Notes: generated from the letters alone by a model not told the origin. A stretch of DNA of 64,000 bases from Trileptium ribeirensis (GCA_030248225.1 JASANE010012349.1:21541-85540), one strand, 5' to 3'. Positions 46,501 to 58,828 are shown, numbered from the stretch's first letter. Made by a program: numbers and translations.

Positions 46501-49500
46501 AGATTTAGAGTCGTAACATTTTTATAACAGTAAATTACGTCGTAACACTAATTTACGGAGCGGTTTAATATTTGTTTAACTATAACCAACGTAACCAACT
46601 ATAACTGAGCCAATTGAAGTGGTTTATTCTTCTTATTGAAGGGATTCTAGACTTAACAAAAACTGTAAATTTAATTTACTGGAACAAAATTATTTATAAA
46701 TATGAAATTTTTTTGATCGCTCAAATGTGCACCGTTCGGCTCATGCAATGGAAGGGATAGAATCTAAATTCTTGAACCGAAGACATTCGTTGAATAATTT
46801 TTGTTTTGCCAGATTGTCACTCTGGATTAAAAATTTACCCCCTGTACAGATGTTTTGTTTAAACACGATGTACATTAACCAAGCAATTATACGCAGTAAA
46901 AGAATCGGAAGCCTACGCTCCACACCTTTCGCATTATTTATTACGCTAAATTAGCTCCACTTCGGTCGTTCAGTGATTTTCAACATTCGTGCATTTTTAT
47001 ATAATTAGTACTACCAAGAGTGTATTTGAGAAGAGTATGACACTTCCCTGCACTCTAATGTTAGCCCGTGTTGAATTACACTGCGTTTTTGGATTGATCT
47101 TCCATCATTTTGACATACCCTCCCCTAATGCACTATTGATATTATGAACCGGAATGTATATAGTGTATTAAAATGAGCTCTTCATCATTGCCACGAATTT
47201 TGACAGAGTGCTATGCGAACGTCTGATTTATATTTCGCTTCTGTTGAGCGGAAACTGCACTCGCACAAAATGCATTGTGTAATCATTGTAGCCTGCGCAA
47301 AAGCCTCAGCCTCTTCTCTGTCCGTAGCCTTCCGAAAAATGGGGTGGGAACTTTGGCAGCCAACATGTTCATTGGAAATTTCAAAGTAGACGACAAAATC
47401 TTGTTCTCTATGCTACGTATTTCCATATTGTCAGGTAATATTTTAACTGTCGTGCAAAGATTTTCAGATTATGAAACTGTGTTTTAGCATTACAAATAGC
47501 ACGATTTAATGTATAAATACATTTAGCACCAGAAAACATACATTAATTTCACGACGTTAATATATCTTGGATGCAGCTGAACGTTAGAGAAGGGTTTCCG
47601 GTGATTGGGAGGACAGACGTGGGAATTTGAAAAGTGTTGAGAGGGATTCCCCGACTGTATAAACCAGGTCAGTGCACATAGCTTAACTAATGTTACTATA
47701 GCCAAGATAGATATTTTCAAACATCACAAATGTTTTGGAATAAAAAACCCCAGTGTCCGAGCAAGCGACGGTCGTCTTGGCGTGTACTGTAGTTTTTTTG
47801 GAGCCCTCCGTGAACAGATCCAAACCCATTCCACACAGCCTAAGTGCGGAAGGAGCTGGAAGCCATTTTCGCGCTTAACGAAAAGATAGAAACAGTAATT
47901 TAATGTTTTTGAGCTATCGTGTGATACCTTCAGACGTTGCTAATTTGAATCTTTGATACAGAACGGAAAAATACACAGTCTCAAATTTTACCACACTGAA
48001 AGTAGGAATTGTTCGTTGATACTCAGAATTCAAAAATGATACATAATAAAGGCAACGAATTTCACGAGGTTAGGGGGTAGAGAGTTTATGGTGGAGTACG
48101 GAAAATCAGTAATTTTCACCGCTGTCACCAAGCTTTCCTCTTATTTTGCAATTTTGTTCATGGCTTTTAAAATTTTCCGAGCGCCAACGGAGACACAGGC
48201 GGCAGCACATTATGATTTTTAGAGGGTCCAATCCTTAGATACCCCTTACGGCCAACTTTATCATACATATGATGCATCTCCTAGTACCCGCAATACCGCG
48301 AGAGAAATTTATGTATATAAGGTGAAAACCTTCATTTAGTTTTTGATCGAAGGGTAATATTTTAAGTTTTAGCCCTCATCGCCTGAGCATCTGCTAAAAA
48401 TTAAATAGGGTCACAAAGTGCTCTGTAAAACGTTATTTATTGTATCTCGACAGCCAGTGAAGATATATGATTATATTGGGCTCATTTTTAAAACAAATAA
48501 GCCTCTACAACACTGTATACAATGCCTTGCTACGCGGTCTTTGTCTTATAAAATTTTGTTTTGAAATTTTATTGGCCAGTTATTCGTTCGCTGATCGCTA
48601 GCTCGTAAGGCGACGGTCAATTGTAGCGACTACTGTGCATGACTGTTATTGGTCCCATTTTGTAGAACAATCCATCCTCTACATATCTGCACATGCTGTA
48701 TTCTATTCCCATTATTAGCGCTGCAGGGTCGGGCCAAAACGTTTTTTCTTGAACAGACGGAGCCCAAAATACACGAAAACGACGATATTTTTGAAACAGC
48801 TCCAGCAACAAGAGCTTTTTACGGGGGGGGGGAGTGGGTCAGACGACACCAAACTTGTCCGCCGCTCCTTTAAATTTTGGCTCGCCGCTTCCGAAATTTT
48901 TACCCGCATGTTTGAGGACAAATATTTTTCATTCCCATGTATTTGTGATTCGATTTGGCTATATCGTGCATTGTAACATGCAGGTCTCCATTATGCTGTT
49001 ATATGTTTTTACGGTGTTTACAGCCGTACTATGTGTATAATATGCAATATACGATGTGGCCGCACAAGTTGGAGCATTTTTCAATGGTAAAAATTTCCCA
49101 ATGGAAACACCGCGCTATGGGGATATTATTGGCCTCATTTTGTGGAACAAGTTATTCGTTATGTACTTACACGCTGTGAGTGCACAAATGACCAATAAAT
49201 AAGGTATCTCCTCAATTATTCAAGCAAGATGTCTCAGATTCGGCTCATTTTGTAAATTTATGATCAGTATAGCTGTGTACGCTAGCTGAATTACATGTTC
49301 AACAGTGAGAATTCAATACCTTGGCGACGAGACATGCTACTAGTTGTATAATAATTTATGGACCATGTGACTATGGGCTCTCCGCTCGCTGAAAAGTTTG
49401 CCAGGGGGTTCACTTGGGCGCCCGATTTTGACAGGGGTATTTTTCAAGAGAAAAACGGATACAAGTCATGTGGAAAACGCTTAACGCTTTTGATTAACAG

Positions 49501-52500
49501 AAAAACGATTTTAAAGCAATTTTTTGTTTGCGAAATTTTTGGGTTCAAGACTAAGACAAATTTTGATTAAAATGTATGCGGTTTGGGGTGTTTTACCGAA
49601 GTCAGTTTGCCTGGAGACGTGAATCGAGGAGCCAAAATTTTGACAAGATGACGGTTCGGTTTTGCCAATGGGCATTTGAAAATAAGGGCCCCCAATTCAG
49701 AGAGTACAGTAACTAAGTGATGAGGATTGGTACAATTGGCTACGTAGCTACAGAAAACATTTTTCACCAAACTTACAGCTGCTAAGACCATCGCATATAA
49801 TAAGTATGAAAGATTCTGCGCGATAGAAGCTAGTTAAAAACATATACGTATACGTACAAAAATTCAAAACACGTCCATGACAAATCTCTACTTTTAAAAA
49901 ACTACTTAGCAAACTGGAAAAAACTTGGTCCGTTCTGGCCCAGTAGACGTGTCTTGTATTAGCTGACAATTCATGTCACCGGAAGACTATGCAGACAACT
50001 TCAGTGAACACTTTCTGCGATAAAAAGCATACGTACTGACGGAATTTAGCTGCTCAGTATATATTCGTAATACAAAACGTTAATACAAGAGTAAACAAAC
50101 GTATGTTACTATTCGCTTAGAGCTTGAAAGCATGTCTGACGTATTCGTCTTTGTCCAACCCCTACCCGGCCTGTAAAGACGATCCCGTATTTTATAGGTC
50201 GGTGAACGCTATTTTAAACAATTTTCCGACCCCCTGTTTTAGGCTGGTGTTAAATAGTTGTATTTTTCTAAAAATTATAAAGCCGGTTGGGGCGCGGGGG
50301 CAACAGTCAGATATCCAATGAAAAAATATCTGTAACTTCTGTTGGCTGTTTGAGTTAGTTTTCATCTGTTTAATTTAATATTGTTAAAGGAAGCGGTCGT
50401 TTGTCCTAATCATAATGTGTCATGAAACAGAAGGTAACTGTAACCGTTAATTAAACACGATTTACAGGGTGGCCACTGCTTTTCAACGTCAAAATTTGAG
50501 GAAACTTGAGGAATTTTTAGTGCAAATTCCAGGAAATTTGAGGAATTTTCGTGGCCCACATGAACCCGCATCTAGTAGTGTCGGGGACATGGGATCCGTT
50601 TCCAAACGGAGTTTAAGGTCGCGGTGGAATTTCCAGTTGACGTTGGGGCCGTCCATTGAGATTTGGACAACCTTCATCAAGTCGACTCCGTCAGCGGCCG
50701 CTAAAAACCTGATGGCGACGGACCGATCACACCACCCCGTCAGCAAAAAAAAACAGTCGAAGTGGGGATCTGACGCATGATACCTGCAAAAACAAAAAAA
50801 TTTTTGGGAATTTTTGCACTGAAAACGCTCAGAAAACAGCAAAATTAGGCCAGTGTTATTGTAGTCCTTTATCTCATTCTGGAAAAATTTTAGGAAATAA
50901 GACCCTTTGGGTGAAATTTGAGGAAATAAGACCCTTTGGGTGAAATTTGAGGAATATTTTCCCATTTCCCAATAATTTCCTTTGAGGAAATTTGAGACGA
51001 TGGCCACCCTGGATTTATCTGGTCGGTGAAGACCTGCGAACCAGTCCACCTTATAATGAGGGATCAAGACTGGTCTGCCGGTCCGGTCGCGTTACGATTA
51101 AAATACGGAGATCCCATGTCGTCAAAATTATAGTTATCAATCATAGTGTTAGAATTTGATAAGAAAATGACGGTAGATCATAACGTTACACAAGAGAAAA
51201 CATTGGCACTATTAGGAATTTATCAAAAAAATAAAAAATCCATCCATCCCATAATGAAATTCGATTGTCACAGACAGAAAACGTCATTCGAAAAAAATTA
51301 CGTTAGTTTTGCTTCCATTGTTTTAAATTCGCAGTTTCCGCACATGCGAAATACCAAATCTGAAAACATAAACTATGGTAATGTTTATTCAATAACCAGA
51401 ACGACTATAAGATAGATAATCCAGAACGACTATAAGACAGATAATAGATAACCGAAGTCAATCACAATAAACCTACTTTCATAATTAATACTTCGCGAGC
51501 AAGCATCCACCACATGAGCCCTATCGACTGCGGTCCTTTGTTGTTGCAAGGAATTGCAATATCGATTAACTTGAGGGGCGAATCGGTGTTGCAAAATGCT
51601 ATTACAGGTATGTTCACATAACAAGCTTCAGTAATAGCTTGGTGGTCTGTACGAGGGTCTGTAACGACCAGTAACCGCGGTTCTCGAAAAGCTGCTTGAA
51701 TTTGATTTGTGAATGTTCCTGCATTATAAACGATAATGTTTCTCCGAGTATATTCATACACAAAATAGGTACAATTAAAGTATCCCGATTCCTATTTTAC
51801 ATGAAATAGAAATGACGTTCACGCACACCTACAGTGGAATTTCACACCATTTGCGAAAATGCTTCTGTGTGAAATCGACAACTAAAAGCCAAACTGATTG
51901 CAATCAACTTAGATCAAGCTAAAATCCCTTGGATTTTTGACGTCTCAACCCAACAACAATTCTAGTAATACATAACCACTTTTATATGCAGCGTCAGTGT
52001 ATGCATGTATCCGTCCCTATATAACACATGTATATATCCACCCTAGGTTACCTTAAAGAACCCTGAACTAGCTGAAAGTCCTAAAGCCTTGTTGACCCTA
52101 AACCAATAGAAAACAACTGACACCACCACCACCACATCCTTTAGAGTCGATTGGTTCCATCGCCTGAGCAATGGGTTGACTGTATGATGATAATAGAAAA
52201 CAAATGACAACAGATCAAATATTTGTGCTGCCCTCTAGATAAGTATTCAGTCTACCAGAAAACCTATAAAGAAATTTTTTGATGACATGTACGCAATACG
52301 TAACGAAACAACCGAAGACTGACTAGAAATTCATAGATTCTATAAATCATGTTCAGTGAAACCCTATGGACTATACACGATAGACTCTAGATAACCAAAT
52401 CATCGTATTCAGAATACCGAATAACCTCTACATAGACTATTTTTGATGCCATGTACCAAATTACTGAAGACCGACAATATGCTAAAAATCAGATTCATTA

Positions 52501-55500
52501 ACCCGAAACACATTGAAAAGCAATGAAACTAGCGTGAAATAAGCATGCTGGACTCTACATAACCAAATCATTATATTCATCCTTCAGAAATAGTTATGTA
52601 TAGATCGTTCTTGATGTCCTGCACGCAATATATAACCAGACAAAATGAAAAGGCACTACATTTTGGAAATCGTGGTCGTCGACCGTAAAACGTTGAAACC
52701 CCATGAAAAGATATAATATAGTCATTTCATTACAACTTCTGTAATTTTAATTTGATATTATGTATTATAGTTGCGACGGAGACAAAATTTAAAACTGCTA
52801 ATTATAGTTACACGATCTCTGAAACTGCTCACAAATTTTTAAATATCAAATTCAAAGAATTTAGCGAACTCTTTATAGCGCAGACAACAATTGCGTAAGG
52901 TTGAACATTCAGAACTACAGTGAGGAACACCATTCCCGCTTTCAATATTCTGAACCCGACTCTTAGCCTTGGGTATAATAGTTAAGTAAATATGTACTCA
53001 AAAGCCATAAGCAAAGCACAGCAGTAAATCCACGTTTAGTTGGTCATTAAATGTGCGAAGAGCTTGATAAACACATTAAAGAAACATAATTTGTGAATAT
53101 CAAAATCACACTTACAACATTGTTGTTTTTATAAATTTTGCATAAGGAACTAATTTTAGTTTTAGACATCATGTTCTGTTACTCCTAACACCTTTCGCTC
53201 TCTGTCCAAGAAACTAAAAGGTCTGCTGAATTCAGAAGTCGTACACCTTTATCATTTAAATGGTAACCCATCCGCTCGTAGACCGCCATATTTATATGTT
53301 TAAACATTTAAATTTGCATTTGACATTAATACAATCACAACTTTCCATTTATTTTTTCGAAACCACATTTTTTGTAAAATGGCTGCATAAACTTAGTCGG
53401 GGAAAGCATATGCCTTGGTGAATTACTGATCTCTCCATTATAGAGAATCCCCACTCGGCGATTACCCCACCACACTCGAAAAAATCCCCCATATTCGCCC
53501 CGACCCACTCCATAATATCTCCCGTGTTCGATATTGATTCAAAACACACAAAAAAATAAAAAATAATTGGTTTGAAACGCTTGATAGGGTATGATTTAGC
53601 AAGGCAGTTATGGATCTAAATAATATCGTCAGTGCCTAAAATGTGTAACAATAGCAAGAAATTAGACAAAAATATGCTCAAAAATTGAAATATCGCACCC
53701 CACTCAAGACTGAGTGCCGAATATCGGCACTCAATATTTTGAACCAATTTCGGAATGATTCCTGGAATCTATAAAATTTATGCGCAAACATAGAATTATA
53801 AAATGAATTTAAAACTTCGGCATCGTAGCTTTTACTAACCAGGGGTGAATCTGCCAGCCACAGGTGTCGCGCCAGTATGTGCAGCGAATTTCAATACCGC
53901 GCGTTGTCCGTAAGGCCTTGCAGAAATAACGAACACATCAGCAGGGTTATCAATTGCAGCGATCGCTCGCGCAGCCAGAACAAGCTGAAAAAGTATAAAC
54001 TTGTTAACCTTGCGACTCATAGAATCACTATATTTAAGATACAGAAAAAAAATTTCAATGGTATGTTCATATAGATTAAGACACAACTGACAACAAAGGC
54101 TTGCAGAAACCTTCAGCGGCAATAAGAAGTTCATGAAGTTTTAATTTGTATTATATATACATACTAGATCTGGGCTCTCCATTCGCTGAAAATTTTGCCA
54201 AGGGGCATGAACCAGGGGCCTCCTGGTTCCGAACCGGGGGCGCCCGGTTTTGCCAGGGGGCGTTTTGCCAAGAGAAAAACGGCTAAAATTGTGTCAGAAA
54301 CACTGCCAAAATGCTTTTGATGGAGAGAAAATGCGATTTTAAGCAAATTTTGATAAAATTTGAGAAATTTTTGGCTCCGGGACGGAATTTTAGTTCAAAT
54401 TTTGATCAATTTTTTTGTACTTTCGAAACATTGCACCGACTGGAAACAAAAAAAATTTTCAAGACGCGAGGAACCGTGGGAGCCCGAAATTTTGCCAGGG
54501 GCACCGAAAAATGCCATGCCCCACCCTCCAACTTGGAGAACACAATAGACCATGGAGAAATTCTGCTCCTGGCGAAAATCATCCTCCTGTTCCGGCAACA
54601 GCTAAAACGATTATCTCCCAGGGGATTGGAAACGAATTCAGAATGGTCGCGAAGAAATATTCCAAGCTTGCAATATTAACTTTACTGGTATTTGCGCGCT
54701 ATTTAAAATGTGTTGTGTGACAATGATTCGACCCTAAAGACCTCCCACAGCACTGCAATGACATGATACAGCAGCAACAGCTCTCCGACGACAATATATA
54801 CCATCGTATTCTGTAACGAGATAGCTGGAATTCGATTCTTGCGATGTTTTGGTTACGATTTGCATCACTTCAGCTCTGAGTTGTTGGAAGTTTGCGATTC
54901 GAGTGAATTTTGCAAATTTCTTTGTGTTGAGACTTGAAACATTGCGTGGGTTTTAAAAAAACAAGAAAGAATTGTTTTACAGAGATATTTCTTTGAAGTT
55001 AAAACTTTTGCAAATTGTAAAATGTCAGAAGTTTTGTTTATAGTTATGAGCTATTTAAACCCATGTAGATCGTGCTTTTGTGCTCAGTGTTCAGCTTAGT
55101 TTGAAGTAGAAATAAAACGAACGGTTTACGTGTTTTATTCACCATCACTACATTATAGCTTGCGGTCGGTACATTGTTTAAGTTTGCTGCAAGTTTATTG
55201 CTTACGTGTTCAAAGGTTCGGCCATTACCGTTCGGGTTTCGAGGCTTTCCGTAACCATTGGCGGGCTGCCCCGCCTGAAACAGCGGACGGCGTAGGCTGC
55301 GCTATCGGCAACAAAACAAACTTGCTCTGCGGACATACTCGTTTGCTTTCGCGGACGGGTGCGTTTGTTACTCGACTAGATCAAACAATTCGGACGCGCA
55401 CGGCTGCTTACAGCGAACGGGCGCGTCTGTCACAAACTGTACACCCGGCGCGTTACATATTCATGAATAAGTTTAAGAATACGGATAAAATTCCATCTCG

Positions 55501-58500
55501 CAATAACATGCCACAAACGCAAAAAAGAGTTCTATTAGAATAGGTCGGCAGACATAAAACGACCCCACATCCCGCTGCACCGACATCATACAGCAACCAT
55601 AGCTCTCCGACGGCAATACCTTTGTATTAAGCGTGCTCGAAAACCTATATGAGGATGACATGCCACAAAGCAAAAATGGTGTTATGCGGAAATGGGTAGG
55701 CATACCCTATTTGGAACTAAAGCGCCCGAGTCGCCTGACAAAAAGTGTTGTACACCAAGGTTATAGCTCTTAATGAGGTGGTTGGTTTTGGTTTCTCGCT
55801 GCGAAGCCTATCTCGAGATATAGATCGCTAAGGTAGATATCCGGAAGACCAAATTTCACAAAGTGTGGCCCCAGACACGTTTGGGGCTCAGTTTGACCCG
55901 GAAGACGTCGCCGGCCGCTAGCAATAGGACGAAACTCGATCGCTCCGTTTCAATCATGATATCGCACTCGGAATTCCGATTAAAAGGTTACTTGAAATTT
56001 GCCAAATTTTTGTCCAGTTGTGGTCTAAATATGCATTTTCATGTGCACAAAGCCGTGCCTAACAGGAATTCCGGTTCTAGCGAAAGCCCTGTAATCCATT
56101 TGCAGTTCCAACAAAAGGCAGAAAACATATAGGAACTGGAATTCGTTTATTTTTTTAACATTTTTTGCTACAGCAGTGGCTGAAAAAACTTTTTGTGACA
56201 AATATCTTTCAAAATCAGACAAACCAAACAACTCAACAATTCGCAGTGCAAAATGCAAACGAGAGATGTTTCTTATACACTTTACACGCTAAAAAATTCA
56301 CTAAACGAGAATTGGAAAAAGGAACTGGCCTGTCCGAAGTGGGGTTGGGTGCCGACCAACACACATTTGTAAATCCTCATGTCCGCTCCGACTTGACCGA
56401 AAGCCCCATGTTAAACTGAATGTAAAAAAATTTCATGATTTCGAATGCAAAATGTACATACTTTAAACATTAATTACCGCTATTTGTAATGCTAAAACGT
56501 TGTTTTATAGCTTCAAGCCAGAAACTCTATCGAGATAGGTATACGTACGCCTTTTGCGTGCATAGCCAATCAGTTCTCGATAGGATATACCAGGGAGTAA
56601 CCGGAATTCCGGTTCCGACGAAAATCGGGTTCCGGCAAAGGGCAAAAATCATACCGGAACCGGAATTCCGGTTTAAAAATTTTGTTTGAAATTTTCCACA
56701 TTTTTTGCTTCATCTGTGGTCCAAACATATGTAATATATGCACAATGATCAAGTTCCAATACAACCAAGCAGAAAGAAAGGTTAACTTAGCAATTTGCCG
56801 TGTGAAACGTAAGTAGGGCACGGAATTTTAGTACGTATTTTTTCTCTTAACCTGCATGAGTTTGTTAAAACAAAGCCAGGTCGATGCTTGTAGCAGCTAT
56901 CTTACATATTCAGAAATCTACGAGGTATGTTCGAATCAAACCGTCCAACTCGGTAACAGAGTATGGATTGTTTAGAAGTACTTAGCTGTAAGCTAGACTA
57001 ATATAAATTGCGTCAAGTACCCGCCAGTGCGCTTGTAAACTTTGTAAATTAATCTACATTGAAATAAAGTAACTTATCTGCAACGCAGCCAGGAACTGCG
57101 TTCTTAACAATGAACTGTATTTATTGAAACTGGGCGAGCAGTATAACAGTCTGTGTCATTTATAGCATCCTGATTAGAAAGTTATTTCATTATCATCTAA
57201 CTAACTGGCACTGTTTGCACAACGCTAGCCCAAACAGTGTCTCTGACCACTGATAAGAAAATTACTTCTATTATTTTTCTCAGAACCATATAAACCAATA
57301 ATTCCAAGTTTCTTACAGAACAACATGTAACAAAAGTATGTGTAGTAAAGAGAGGCGACTGGAGAAAGAGCGACAATGTTTATTCTACGCTCCACGTGTC
57401 ACATTCAATTTGACGAGGTATACGCAAAGGTGTATAGTGGAAGGCATTTTTTGCTCTGGATGTCCAAAAATCGACATATTGATCAATAAATAAAGATTAT
57501 TAGCTTCATCAGTGTCTTCAAATTTTCAGAAAGGCAATAATGCCATCACAATACATTAAGTTTAACGTAAAAGTTATTTTCAATACGTTTTAAATCCACT
57601 ATACCTTCATTTCTTCCTTCATCTGTTTTACTATTTATAAGTTTCGAAGACCAGGTTCCGGCTCCGGATCCGGTTTAAATGGACGGTTCCGGTTATTCCC
57701 TGGGATATACGGATATGCTATTTGCAGATAATACACAATACCGCACAAGTTAGAACAAAATTAAAACCTGCAATAAATTTTCCATGCCCGAAAACCCCCA
57801 AGTGCAAGCTATCAGCCTCCCAGGATGTCACAATAAAATTAGGAATTTTGGGTCGTTGGATCATGGGGCGCCATACCCCATACCCGTGGAACCATCTGTC
57901 GCAGAGCAAAATCAACACCGGCAATGAGTTTCCTATGCTCGAAAACCCCAACTAAAACTTTTCAGCCGCCCAGGACGGCAGAACAAATTTTGGAATTTTG
58001 GGCGAGGAACCACGAGGTTGCCATAAACGTGGGTTAGAAGTGTTTTAAACGTAAACTTTAACCATTTGTCTTTTGGCAAAATTCACCTTGACTAAACCAG
58101 GGGATCGCCCCGGTTCATGCCCCTGGCTAAATTTTCAGCGAATAGAGAACCCAAAATTTTACAGGATTATGACATCATTCGTAAAAGCTAAGAGCTCGCA
58201 ACAACACTTAACCGTCAGCCTGTCTTAAGCACTTTCACATACAGCTTAGCATTTGAGTGGTCAGTCTGTCATCTGTTGAGTGCACACAAAGCCTAAAACT
58301 ATCCAAGTTAAAGCTCTACGAATCGCCAATATATACTTCTATCTAGCATAATAGTTTCTAATTCCTGCTGTGCTTTATTATTGTAAATAACCCAATAACC
58401 CTATCGCGTTTCATCTCGATGTGTACTGTTTGCGAAGATGTACATAATCTAATGTCTTAAACGTACAAATGTTGTCAAACCCGTGTAGCGACTACAGCCG

Positions 58501-58828
58501 AAGAAACAATACATAGTTTGGATGACAGACATAGTGAGATATATGCATAGGGCGAGTTCTGGTTCTGGTCTTTTCGCATTATAGGTACTTCAGGTCATAT
58601 TAATTCATTATTAGACATTAAAACAGTTACATTTATTAGGGTTTAATTTACCTTTTCCCAAGTCTTCTTTATGTTAATTATGTGACTGCCATCGCCTTTA
58701 CGCTTCCAGATATATTGTTCCATTTGAAAATCACCGTTTGTTGCCCCAAGATGTGTGTTACATGCAAGAAACTTGACAACATCTTCTGGTCGTAAGACAT
58801 GAGCTGAATTATCCAAATCTCCCGCCAT
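43342..58828 (-). CDS. RPSA: 40S ribosomal protein SA (uS2), laminin-receptor family
   Basis: Five minus-strand exons join without frame error: 58828-58652, 53984-53840, 51718-51477, 45548-45384 and 43584-43342. Together they make 972 bases, 323 residues plus TAG. The protein is a structural part of the small ribosomal subunit near the mRNA exit. In animals it is also described as the 37/67-kDa laminin receptor. Diagnostic blocks are [85 protein letters not shown]-type [23 protein letters not shown] and [17 protein letters not shown]. It is longer than the human protein (295 residues). The extra length is an insert of about ten residues before VDLYFY and a longer Gly/Pro/Gln tail with five scattered Trp. 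Introns of 4667, 2121, 5928 and 1799 bp carry many transposons. No in-frame stop or frameshift is seen, so it is probably active. Confidence 0.97.
45384..45548 (-). CDS. RPSA: RPSA coding exon 4
   Basis: Acceptor tttattcag|GGC and donor GAT|gtaggt, both phase 0; 55 codons (189-243). It begins GQVSREL and continues [15 protein letters not shown], about ten residues longer than usual, before the conserved [17 protein letters not shown]. An alternative internal acceptor could shorten it, but this one fits the phase and the conserved SRE. A MITE lies only 53 bp upstream of the exon, on the acceptor side. Confidence 0.9.
45602..45990. mobile_element. 389-bp MITE in RPSA intron 3, next to exon 4
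   Basis: The ends CTGGCCTGTCCACAG and CTGTGGACAGGCCAG are perfect 15-base inverted repeats. They are flanked by a cgttc duplication (45597-45601 and 45991-45995). The interior is rich in G runs on the plus strand (45632-45690 and 45878-45970). A diverged relative lies at 47300-47680. The superfamily is uncertain; the 5-bp duplication and the TIR do not settle it. Confidence 0.8.
47300..47680 (+). repeat. Diverged relative of the 45602-45990 MITE
   Basis: It shares in order ccttccgaa, catgttcatt, aaatttcaaagt, tttccatatt, ttttagcatta.aaatag, ggtttc, gggaggacagacgtggg and gatttgaaaag-type words. TIRs are no longer recognisable. It also lies in RPSA intron 3. Confidence 0.6.
48715..48915 (+). 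repeat. Low-complexity element remnant in RPSA intron 3
   Basis: It has GC-rich ends, ttttacggggggggggag near 48820 and ttttgaa/aaattttggc words. It resembles the other G-run repeats in these introns, but boundaries are unclear. ORFs here in several frames are not coding. Confidence 0.4.
49375..49690 (+). repeat. Dispersed repeat R5, copy 1
   Basis: It starts gggctctccgctcgctgaaa, then agtttgccaggggg, aagagaaaaacgg and aagcaattttttg. The same order occurs at 54172-54560 and, less well, at 62203-62460. An inverted end is at 58085-58155. It lies in RPSA intron 3. Confidence 0.6.
50465..51011 (-). mobile_element. hAT-like element with TIRs and transposase fragment
   Basis: The ends CAGGGTGGCCA and TGGCCACCCTG are perfect 11-base inverted repeats, flanked by gattta on both sides (50459-50464 and 51012-51017). 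Internal sequence near both ends repeats aaatttgaggaa. A 29-base unit (aggaaataagaccctttggg and following bases) occurs twice near 50893-50950. CAGGG-type ends suggest hAT, though hAT usually duplicates 8 bp. It lies in RPSA intron 3, 466 bp from exon 3. Confidence 0.75.
50500..50800 (-). pseudogene. hAT-like transposase fragment
   Basis: The minus-strand frame at 50489-51067 includes [22 protein letters not shown] followed by LLDAGSCGP, spaced as in DDE transposases of hAT-like elements. The Asp in [11 protein letters not shown] is a likely catalytic residue. The rest of the frame (~51067 to 50800) is low-complexity element sequence and not transposase. Only about 80 codons of the enzyme remain, so this is an internally deleted copy. 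Confidence 0.65.
51477..51718 (-). CDS. RPSA: RPSA coding exon 3
   Basis: Acceptor ataatgcag|GA completes the split Gly codon. The donor is AAA|gtaggt, phase 0. It encodes residues 108 to 188. It includes the conserved IPCNNKG and [12 protein letters not shown] segment known in vertebrates as the laminin-binding peptide G region. Confidence 0.96.
52190..52700 (+). repeat. Degenerate ~165-bp tandem repeat in RPSA intron 2
   Basis: gatgacatgtacgcaatac (52281), gatgccatgtacc (52445) and gatgtcctgcacgcaatat (52613) are 164 and 168 apart. ctctagataaccaaatca and ctctacataaccaaatca are likewise 164 apart. About three copies. Confidence 0.7.
53840..53984 (-). CDS. RPSA: RPSA coding exon 2
   Basis: Acceptor tttttcag|CTT and donor CCTG|gttagt, phase 1. 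It encodes residues 60 to 108, from [18 protein letters not shown] to GRFTPG, part of the Rossmann-like uS2 core. Confidence 0.96.
54172..54560 (+). repeat. Dispersed repeat R5, copy 2
   Basis: It starts gggctctccattcgctgaaa, then attttgccaaggggcatgaa, gccagggggcg, aagagaaaaacggc and ttttgatggagaga. Overlapping ORFs on both strands (54311-54720) come from this low-complexity sequence. It lies in RPSA intron 1. Confidence 0.65.
54732..55640 (+). repeat. Segment bounded by direct repeats, with an unidentified ORF
   Basis: At 54738-54795 and 55563-55620 the same ~58-base sequence recurs in diverged form, including gacatgatacagcagcaac and agctctccgacgacaatat. Between them an ORF at 55130-55543 (137 codons, plus strand) is GC-richer than its surroundings. 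It has internal gcggacgg.tgcgt repeats but no domain I recognise. It is probably part of a repeat unit rather than a gene. Confidence 0.4.
56058..56300 (+). repeat. Partial relative of the 56591-57702 hAT-type element
   Basis: It has ggaattccggttctagcgaa, aggcagaaaacatataggaac, ggaattcg and acattttttgctacag..gtgg. These match the first ~230 bases of the element at 56591 in order. No matching right end was found. Confidence 0.55.
56591..57702. mobile_element. 1.1-kb non-autonomous hAT-type element
   Basis: The ends CAGGGAGTAACCGGAA and (inverted) CAGGGAATAACCGGAA are flanked by a perfect 8-base duplication, ggatatac (56583-56590 and 57703-57710). CAGGG ends and 8-bp duplications are the hAT signature. 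Subterminal DNA is rich in ccggaattccgg and ccggatccgg palindromes. No transposase is visible. It lies in RPSA intron 1. Confidence 0.85.
57730..58025 (+). repeat. Two-copy ~150-bp tandem repeat in RPSA intron 1
   Basis: The sequence around cccaggatgtca (57820) recurs at cccaggacggca (57970). The phrases catgcccgaaaaccccc/tatgctcgaaaacccc and aggaattttgggtcg/ggaattttgggcgag keep the same order. Confidence 0.7.
58080..58155 (-). repeat. Dispersed repeat R5, inverted end
   Basis: The reverse complement reads gggttctctattcgctgaaa, atttagccaggggcatgaac and cccctggtttagtc, matching the start of the R5 copies at 49375 and 54172. Confidence 0.6.
58652..58828 (-). CDS. RPSA: RPSA coding exon 1
   Basis: 59 codons from ATG 58828, chosen because the protein start ([20 protein letters not shown]) aligns with family N-termini. 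The donor is AAG|gtaaat, phase 0. The first residues after Met differ from most relatives, as is common. A 5' untranslated exon further right is possible. Confidence 0.95.

Noticed and set aside
54311..54720. Three overlapping ORFs of 60-120 codons
   Set aside because: They lie in repeat R5 inside RPSA intron 1, and the frames are not shared by the other R5 copies.
55130..55543. 137-codon ORF in RPSA intron 1
   Set aside because: GC-rich with internal repeats and bounded by direct repeats. No domain was recognised, so it is listed only as part of a repeat segment.
43585..58651. Intronic snoRNAs, as found in vertebrate RPSA introns
   Set aside because: I saw no convincing box C/D or H/ACA arrangement by eye. 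A snoRNA covariance search would decide.
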